A program made the position numbers and the translations under genes. Under the pieces are notes generated by a model, which worked only from the letters and a program-made list of their open reading frames with translations, did not search any database and was not told the DNA's origin. A DNA stretch of 17,119 nucleotides from JBCDBL01 sp039183635. Its GTDB lineage: Bacteria; Pseudomonadota; Alphaproteobacteria; Caulobacterales; Parvularculaceae. Below, in pieces: positions 13,390 to 17,119 of this stretch. Position 1 is the first letter of the stretch; each line of letters begins with the position of its first letter. The DNA lies in contig JBCDBL010000096.1 of the NCBI GenBank assembly GCA_039183635.1, positions 1 to 17,119 of the forward strand, read 5' to 3'.

Positions 13390-14310
13390 ATGACATTTCG
13401 CGCGGCGTTTATTGCAGGGCCCACGGCGTCGGGCAAGTCGGCGGCGGCTCTCAACGTTGCCGAGGCGCTTGGCGGTGAAATCGTCAATGCCGATGCGATG
13501 CAGGTTTACGCAGATCTGAACGTGCTGACGGCCCGCCCGCCGGCGGAGGACCTTGCCCGTGCGCCCCATCACCTTTACGGCGTTCTTGATGGAGATGAGC
13601 GATGCTCCGCCGGGCGCTGGGCGCGGATGGCGGCGGCCGTTATCGCCGATATTCAAGGCCGGGGACGTTTGCCCGTTATTGTCGGCGGGACCGGTCTTTA
13701 CTTTCGCGCGCTGGCGGAAGGTCTGTCGCCGGTTCCGGAGGCCCCGCTGGAGGTGCGTGCGGCGGCGAAGGAAAGGCTCGCGCATCTTGGGCGCGAGGCG
13801 TTCTATGCCGAGGTGATCGCCCAGGACCCTGAAATGGCGAGGCTCCACATCAACGACACCCAGCGATTGTTGCGCGCCTGGGAGGTTTACGAGGTCGCCG
13901 GCGCGCCTTTATCCGCTTACCAATCGATGCCGCCGGAGCCTTTGCTGACCGGCGCGATCTTCAAAATCGTGCTTGAGCCGCATCGCGACGCGCTTTACGC
14001 CAATTGCAACAAACGATTTGACGCGATGCTTGAAAACGGCGCTTTGGAGGAAGTACGCGCCCTGGCCGCCCGCGGGCTTGAGGGAGACAAGCCGGTGATG
14101 AAGTCCCTGGGCGCGCCGGAGCTGATGGCGGTTTTAAAGGGGGAAAGGACTTTAGAGGCGGCGGCGGCGGCGGCGAAAATGGCGACCCGCCGTTTCGCCA
14201 AGCGACAGATGACGTGGTTTCGCGGGCAGGCGGGCGATTGGGCGCGTGCGTCCGCCTCTGATGCGGCGGCAGATGCCGTGATTTCGGCGGTCAAAACGGG
14301 CTCCGCGTAA
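13390..14310 (+). CDS. miaA: tRNA dimethylallyltransferase
   Basis: 306 aa. P-loop GPTASGKS (10-17) binds the prenyl diphosphate; VNADAMQVY (32-40) carries the catalytic Asp of the usual VNADSMQVY; VIVGGTGLYFRAL and the C-terminal RFAKRQMTWFR are also diagnostic. The enzyme adds a dimethylallyl group to A37 of tRNAs that read U-starting codons. The insert domain looks slightly short. Its start lies 37 bp from the oppositely transcribed glycosyltransferase. miaA close to serB is a common alphaproteobacterial arrangement as I recall it; the glycosyltransferase in between is not. Confidence 0.96.
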   Translation: MTFRAAFIAGPTASGKSAAALNVAEALGGEIVNADAMQVYADLNVLTARPPAEDLARAPHHLYGVLDGDERCSAGRWARMAAAVIADIQGRGRLPVIVGGTGLYFRALAEGLSPVPEAPLEVRAAAKERLAHLGREAFYAEVIAQDPEMARLHINDTQRLLRAWEVYEVAGAPLSAYQSMPPEPLLTGAIFKIVLEPHRDALYANCNKRFDAMLENGALEEVRALAARGLEGDKPVMKSLGAPELMAVLKGERTLEAAAAAAKMATRRFAKRQMTWFRGQAGDWARASASDAAADAVISAVKTGSA

Positions 14311-14361
14311 CGTCGCCATTCCTCCGCCGTTTAGGTCACAAAACGGTCACAAGCCTTCGAG

Positions 14362-15393
14362 ATGTTTGAAGGGGGCGTCCGGAAAAGAAAAAGGAAAGTT
14401 GTGTCTCAGGTAAATCATGTATTTTTGACTGCTGCTTGTCTTTTCGCCTCCGGCGTTGCTTGCGCGCAGGACCTTCCCGACGGCGCGCGCGCGATGATTG
14501 AGGCGGCGAGGGCCTCCGGCGACGCGGCGCAATTGGAGGCGGTTCTAAACGCCGCAAAGGCGGCCTTCCCGGAGTCGATTTCCGCGATTGAGGCCTCCGC
14601 CGCGCCTCTTGCACAAGACGTCGCCGCCGCCGCCTCGGAACAAACGGCCCTGTCCGAGGGCGCGCCGGAAAGCACGCCTGAAGACGCCTTTGACGAAGAT
14701 GTTTCTGCGGCCGCGCCGCCAAGGTCCAAATTTGCAAAGCTCATGAACCCGGTCGCCTGGTCGGGGGAGGCGGAACTGTCCGGCGCCAAGACCACAGGCA
14801 ATTCCGAGGATGAAACCATCGGCTTCTCCCTGGATGCGGAGCAAGAGATCGGACGGTACAGCAATATTTTTGAAATTGACTACGATTTGCATCGGACAGA
14901 TGGGGATACGACGAAAGACCGCTTAGTCGCCGCTTACCAAATCGACTTCGACCTCAGCGACCGTAACTTCGGGTTCGGACGGCTTGAGTACGAAAAAGAT
15001 GAATTCAGCGGTTTCGATTATCGCGCGTTCGCCGGTGCGGGGCTCGGTCGAAGACTTTTTGAACGGGAGGCGTTCAATTGGACGCTCGAAGCGGGCCCGG
15101 GCGTGCGCTACTCCGTCGTCAGCGATACTGAGGAGGAGCAAACGGAGATTTCCGCCAGGGCCGCCAGCGACATCGAAATTTTGCTGTCGGACAGAGCCAC
15201 GCTCGGGCACAAGGCGCGCACCTTGTGGACGCAGGAAACGACCACCGCGACGTCAGAGGTGGCGGTGACCACGGAAATCAACTCGTATTTCGCAATGCGT
15301 TTTTCCTATGACGTAAAGTATGAAACTGAACCGCCCGACGGTGTTGAGAACACCGATACGACGACAAAAGCATCGTTGCTCTTCTCGTTCTGA
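14362..15393 (+). CDS. DUF481-family outer-membrane beta-barrel protein
   Basis: 343 aa from ATG 14362, with a basic n-region (RKRKRK), hydrophobic core and cleavage after VACA (about residue 35). An in-frame GTG at 14401 has a better ribosome-binding site (AAGGA at 14391) but leaves a signal peptide with almost no positive charge, so the start is open. Residues about 37-120 are an Ala/Glu/Asp-rich, probably disordered or helical, periplasmic segment. From WSGEAELSGAKTTGNSEDETIGFSLDAEQ onward it shows the alternating strands of the DUF481/YdiY family ('G.. TGNS'), ending in the barrel-terminal aromatic LLFSF. It is an outer-membrane protein of unknown role. The long acidic N-terminal linker is not usual for this family. 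Confidence 0.82.
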   Translation: MFEGGVRKRKRKVVSQVNHVFLTAACLFASGVACAQDLPDGARAMIEAARASGDAAQLEAVLNAAKAAFPESISAIEASAAPLAQDVAAAASEQTALSEGAPESTPEDAFDEDVSAAAPPRSKFAKLMNPVAWSGEAELSGAKTTGNSEDETIGFSLDAEQEIGRYSNIFEIDYDLHRTDGDTTKDRLVAAYQIDFDLSDRNFGFGRLEYEKDEFSGFDYRAFAGAGLGRRLFEREAFNWTLEAGPGVRYSVVSDTEEEQTEISARAASDIEILLSDRATLGHKARTLWTQETTTATSEVAVTTEINSYFAMRFSYDVKYETEPPDGVENTDTTTKASLLFSF

Positions 15394-15477
15394 CGGTTTA
15401 GGACAAGCCCCTTAATTCAGAAGGCGGCTTGCGCGACGCGCGCAGAGACGCCCACCAGCCTCGGGAGACGCTTGTCC

Positions 15478-16200
15478 ATGGTGCGTTTATTCGAAGCGCT
15501 CTGGCGGTTTGTCACGACGATGGATGCGAAAGCTGCAACCTCGGTTTTCGTCACGCTGGTGCTTCTGATCTTCCTTATTTTGATGTTCTTGTTCGGGCGT
15601 GACGTTCTGGGTTTGGAGCCAGGCGCGGTTGAAAACCTCATGGCGACGGTGGCCGAATCGCCCCTGGCCGTTATTGGCGTCATCGCCATTTACGTTTTGC
15701 TCGCACTCACGGGCTTTCCGCAATTCCTGCTCATCGGCGCGACGGTTTACGCCTTCGGTCATATCCAGGGCGCGTTTTATGCCTGGATCGCTACGATGGT
15801 CAGCGCGACGTTCACCTTCACCCTCGGTTACGTGTTTGGCGGGCGTTTTATAAAGCGCATGGACACCGGTCGTCTTGTGGCGCTCAGCCAGTTTTTGGGG
15901 CGGCACGGGATTTTCGCCAGCGGGGTGGTTCGCGTCGTGCCGTCTGCGCCGTTCATTGTCGTCAACATGGCGGCGGGCGCGTCTCATATCAGCATCTTCA
16001 AGTTCTGGATTGGGACAGGGATCGGCATTATCCCCAAAATTATCGCTGTGGCCCTTGTCGGCGGATCGATGTTTGAATTTTTGGCGAGCCGGGATCCGCG
16101 GGATCTGGTCATTGTGGCTGTGATCGTCCCGGTTTGGGTCGCGTTTCTCATTTTGGTGCGTCGGCTTTATGTGAAAATGCGCGCTGCAGATAACGATTAG
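15478..16200 (+). CDS. TVP38/TMEM64-type (VTT/DedA-like) membrane protein
   Basis: 240 aa from ATG 15478, with GGGAG about ten bases upstream; a TTG at 15472 is less likely. It is polytopic. An N-terminal helix (SVFVTLVLLIFLILMFLF) precedes the VTT domain with GFPQFLLIGATVYAFG, the G-x-x-x-G-rich YVFGGRFIKRM, the signature RVVPSAPFIVVNMAAGASHISIFKFWIGTGIGIIPK, and a last helix (VIVPVWVAFLILVRRLYV). Eukaryotic relatives are lipid scramblases, and bacterial DedA proteins recycle lipid carriers or affect membrane homeostasis. The re-entrant Pro-rich loop seen here is the core of that family. It stands alone, before a GC-rich hairpin and the leuA leader. Confidence 0.87.
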   Translation: MVRLFEALWRFVTTMDAKAATSVFVTLVLLIFLILMFLFGRDVLGLEPGAVENLMATVAESPLAVIGVIAIYVLLALTGFPQFLLIGATVYAFGHIQGAFYAWIATMVSATFTFTLGYVFGGRFIKRMDTGRLVALSQFLGRHGIFASGVVRVVPSAPFIVVNMAAGASHISIFKFWIGTGIGIIPKIIAVALVGGSMFEFLASRDPRDLVIVAVIVPVWVAFLILVRRLYVKMRAADND

Positions 16201-16388
16201 CGTTTTCCAGGCTTTGCCTGCTTGCGCCGCACTGCGGCTTCGCGTTAATTTTGTTTAACGAGCGTTGAAACTTAAACGCCTCGTTAACGATGCTTATTTA
16301 GATTTTGGAACGTAAAAAGGGAGCTTTGGGCGTCTTGAACGAACGGATTTTGAAAGTCTGTTTTTTAGACCGCCGCATTGATTTGATA
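16201..16388 (+). promoter_or_regulatory. Intergenic region ahead of the leuA leader
   Basis: This stretch opens with two small hairpins (AGGC/GCCT; GCCGC ACT GCGGC at 16226-16238) and an AT-rich run that may end the upstream transcript. It continues with AT-rich sequence (TTAATTTTGTTTAACG, TTGAAACTTAAACG, TTAACGATGC) in which the leuA promoter should lie. I cannot fix a -35/-10 pair with usual spacing. A frame open from TTG 16335 runs into the leader peptide frame. Confidence 0.35.
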
Positions 16389-16430
16389 GTGAAGACGAAC
16401 GCGCAGGTCCTTCTCCTTAGCCGCCCCTAG
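16389..16430 (+). CDS. Candidate leucine leader peptide (leuL-like) upstream of leuA
   Basis: GTG-initiated 13-codon frame reading MKTNAQVLLLSRP-stop, with three Leu codons in a row (CTT CTC CTT at 16410-16418) just before the end. It lies 88 bases upstream of leuA. Runs of the codons for the end-product amino acid are the hallmark of attenuation leaders. No clear ribosome-binding site precedes the GTG, and the frame stays open upstream to TTG 16335, so the peptide may be longer. Its stop lies in the 5' arm of the hairpin that follows. Confidence 0.55.
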   Translation: MKTNAQVLLLSRP

Positions 16431-16462
16431 ACGCTTTCTGGCCGAAGCCGAGCGTGTAGGGG
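16424..16462 (+). terminator. Attenuator-type hairpin in the leuA leader
   Basis: CCCCTAGACGCT (16424-16435) pairs with AGCGTGTAGGGG (16451-16462), 11 of 12 positions matching, with an inner GGC/GCC in the loop. It is followed by only AGTTTTA, so as an intrinsic terminator it is weak. It may instead bring together the Leu codons and the leuA ribosome-binding site, which are complementary to each other. Confidence 0.6.
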
Positions 16463-16517
16463 AGTTTTACCAAAGGAAATAAGGATCACAGCTTTAAGAG
16501 TTCAAGGACCTCGCATT

Positions 16518-17119
16518 ATGTCTGCTTCAAACGAAAACATCACCCAAGACGCGGAAACCCCGCGCGTTAAAATCTTCGACACCACCATGCGCGACGGGGA
16601 GCAATCCCCCGGCGCATCCATGACCCACAATGAAAAGCTGGAGCTTGCCGAAATGCTCGACGCCATGGGCGTCGACGTTATCGAGGCGGGGTTTCCCATC
16701 GCCTCCAACGGCGATTTCGAGGCGGTCCACGAGATCGCCAAGCGTGCTAAAGATTCTGTGATTTGCGGCCTCTCCCGCGCGTCGGAAAAGGACATCGCCC
16801 GCACCGCCGAGGCGATCAAGCCGGCGCCGAAGGGACGCATCCACACTTTTATCTCCACGAGCCCGCTGCACATGAAGTACAAGCTGCAGATGGAGCCGGA
16901 GGCGGTGTTGGAGGCGGCCTCTCGAAGCGTTGCATACGCCCGCACGTTCACTGACGACGTGGAGTGGTCCGCCGAGGACGCCACACGGACGGAGCATGAT
17001 TTCCTTTGCCGCTGTGTGGAGGCGGCGATCGACGCCGGCGCCACAACGATCAATATTCCGGACACGGTGGGCTATACTTACCCTGAGGAATATGCGGCGC
17101 TGTTCAAAATGTTGATTGA
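16518..17119 (+). CDS. leuA: 2-isopropylmalate synthase, N-terminal part (runs off the window)
   Basis: The first 200 codons are present. DTTMRDGEQSPGASM (21-35) carries the metal- and ketoacid-binding Arg25-Asp26 of the DRE-TIM family; EAGFPIAS (57-64), CGLSRA, IHTFISTSPLHMKYKL and DDVEWSAEDATRTEHDF follow in the order of LeuA, and INIPDTVGYTYPEE is the late barrel motif. The enzyme condenses acetyl-CoA with 2-oxoisovalerate in the first committed step of leucine synthesis. The start ATG 16518 has AAGGA at 16504-16508. Regulation through the upstream leader (Leu codons, hairpin, complement of the ribosome-binding site) is likely. A C-terminal leucine-binding domain would be expected beyond the edge. 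Confidence 0.95.
   Translation, partial: MSASNENITQDAETPRVKIFDTTMRDGEQSPGASMTHNEKLELAEMLDAMGVDVIEAGFPIASNGDFEAVHEIAKRAKDSVICGLSRASEKDIARTAEAIKPAPKGRIHTFISTSPLHMKYKLQMEPEAVLEAASRSVAYARTFTDDVEWSAEDATRTEHDFLCRCVEAAIDAGATTINIPDTVGYTYPEEYAALFKMLI

Noticed and set aside
13353..13487. N-terminal extension of the glycosyltransferase to 13487
   Set aside because: It would overlap the start of divergent miaA on the opposite strand by about 98 bases, and the added residues look unlike a GT4 start. ATG 13352 gives a normal GT4 N-terminus.
16290..16301. Mini-ORF ATG CTT ATT TAG as a Leu leader
   Set aside because: It has only one Leu codon and no ribosome-binding site, and it lies far from the hairpin. 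The frame at 16389-16430 is the better candidate.

Overview
This 17.1 kb window reads as a GC-rich proteobacterial chromosome, most likely from an alphaproteobacterium. The evidence is the divergent miaA / serB arrangement, the codon use, a Leu-codon leader in front of leuA, and two families of complex palindromic intergenic repeats. I see no transposase, phage gene, tRNA, rRNA or CRISPR array. Both edges cut through genes.

Left part (1-11.1 kb) is an accessory catabolic region. At the edge (1-1492, +) an aconitase-type small subunit, a lyase of the isocitrate lyase / PEP mutase superfamily and a secreted NTF2-like protein are joined by ATGA overlaps. Facing them is a minus-strand run, 5674 down to 1669. 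It encodes an isochorismatase-like cysteine hydrolase, two divergent PuuE-type 'polysaccharide deacetylase' proteins and an exported nitrilase-fold protein that has lost its catalytic Lys and Cys. After a small membrane protein (-) and an RluA-type pseudouridine synthase (+) comes a second block around 8933-9052. There a SAM methyltransferase (-, with a small hypothetical gene downstream) diverges from a HapK-like / SDR / third PuuE-like operon (+).

The strongest unexplained signal is a 24-bp palindrome of the same design at two places: 5701-5724, before the hydrolase operon, and 8971-8994, in the divergent promoter of the second block. It suggests one regulator, not encoded here, controls both blocks as a regulon. 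The enzyme set (three ring- or amide-hydrolase-like PuuE homologues, a carbamoylsarcosine-amidase-like enzyme, an SDR, a methyltransferase, and a hydratase subunit with a C-C lyase) fits breakdown of an N-heterocycle, ureide or amide ending in a 2-methylmalate-type retro-aldol cleavage. The substrate cannot be read from the sequence.

Right part (11.3-17.1 kb) is mostly housekeeping: serB and a GT4 glycosyltransferase (coupled, -), divergent miaA (+), a DUF481 outer-membrane protein, a TVP38/TMEM64-type membrane protein, and the start of leuA. leuA is preceded by a long leader holding a candidate Leu-Leu-Leu leader peptide, a 12-bp hairpin, and an 8-base stretch complementary to the leuA ribosome-binding site.

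Six palindromic repeat elements occupy the larger intergenic gaps. All three convergent gene junctions carry one, which suggests they act as, or replace, bidirectional terminators.
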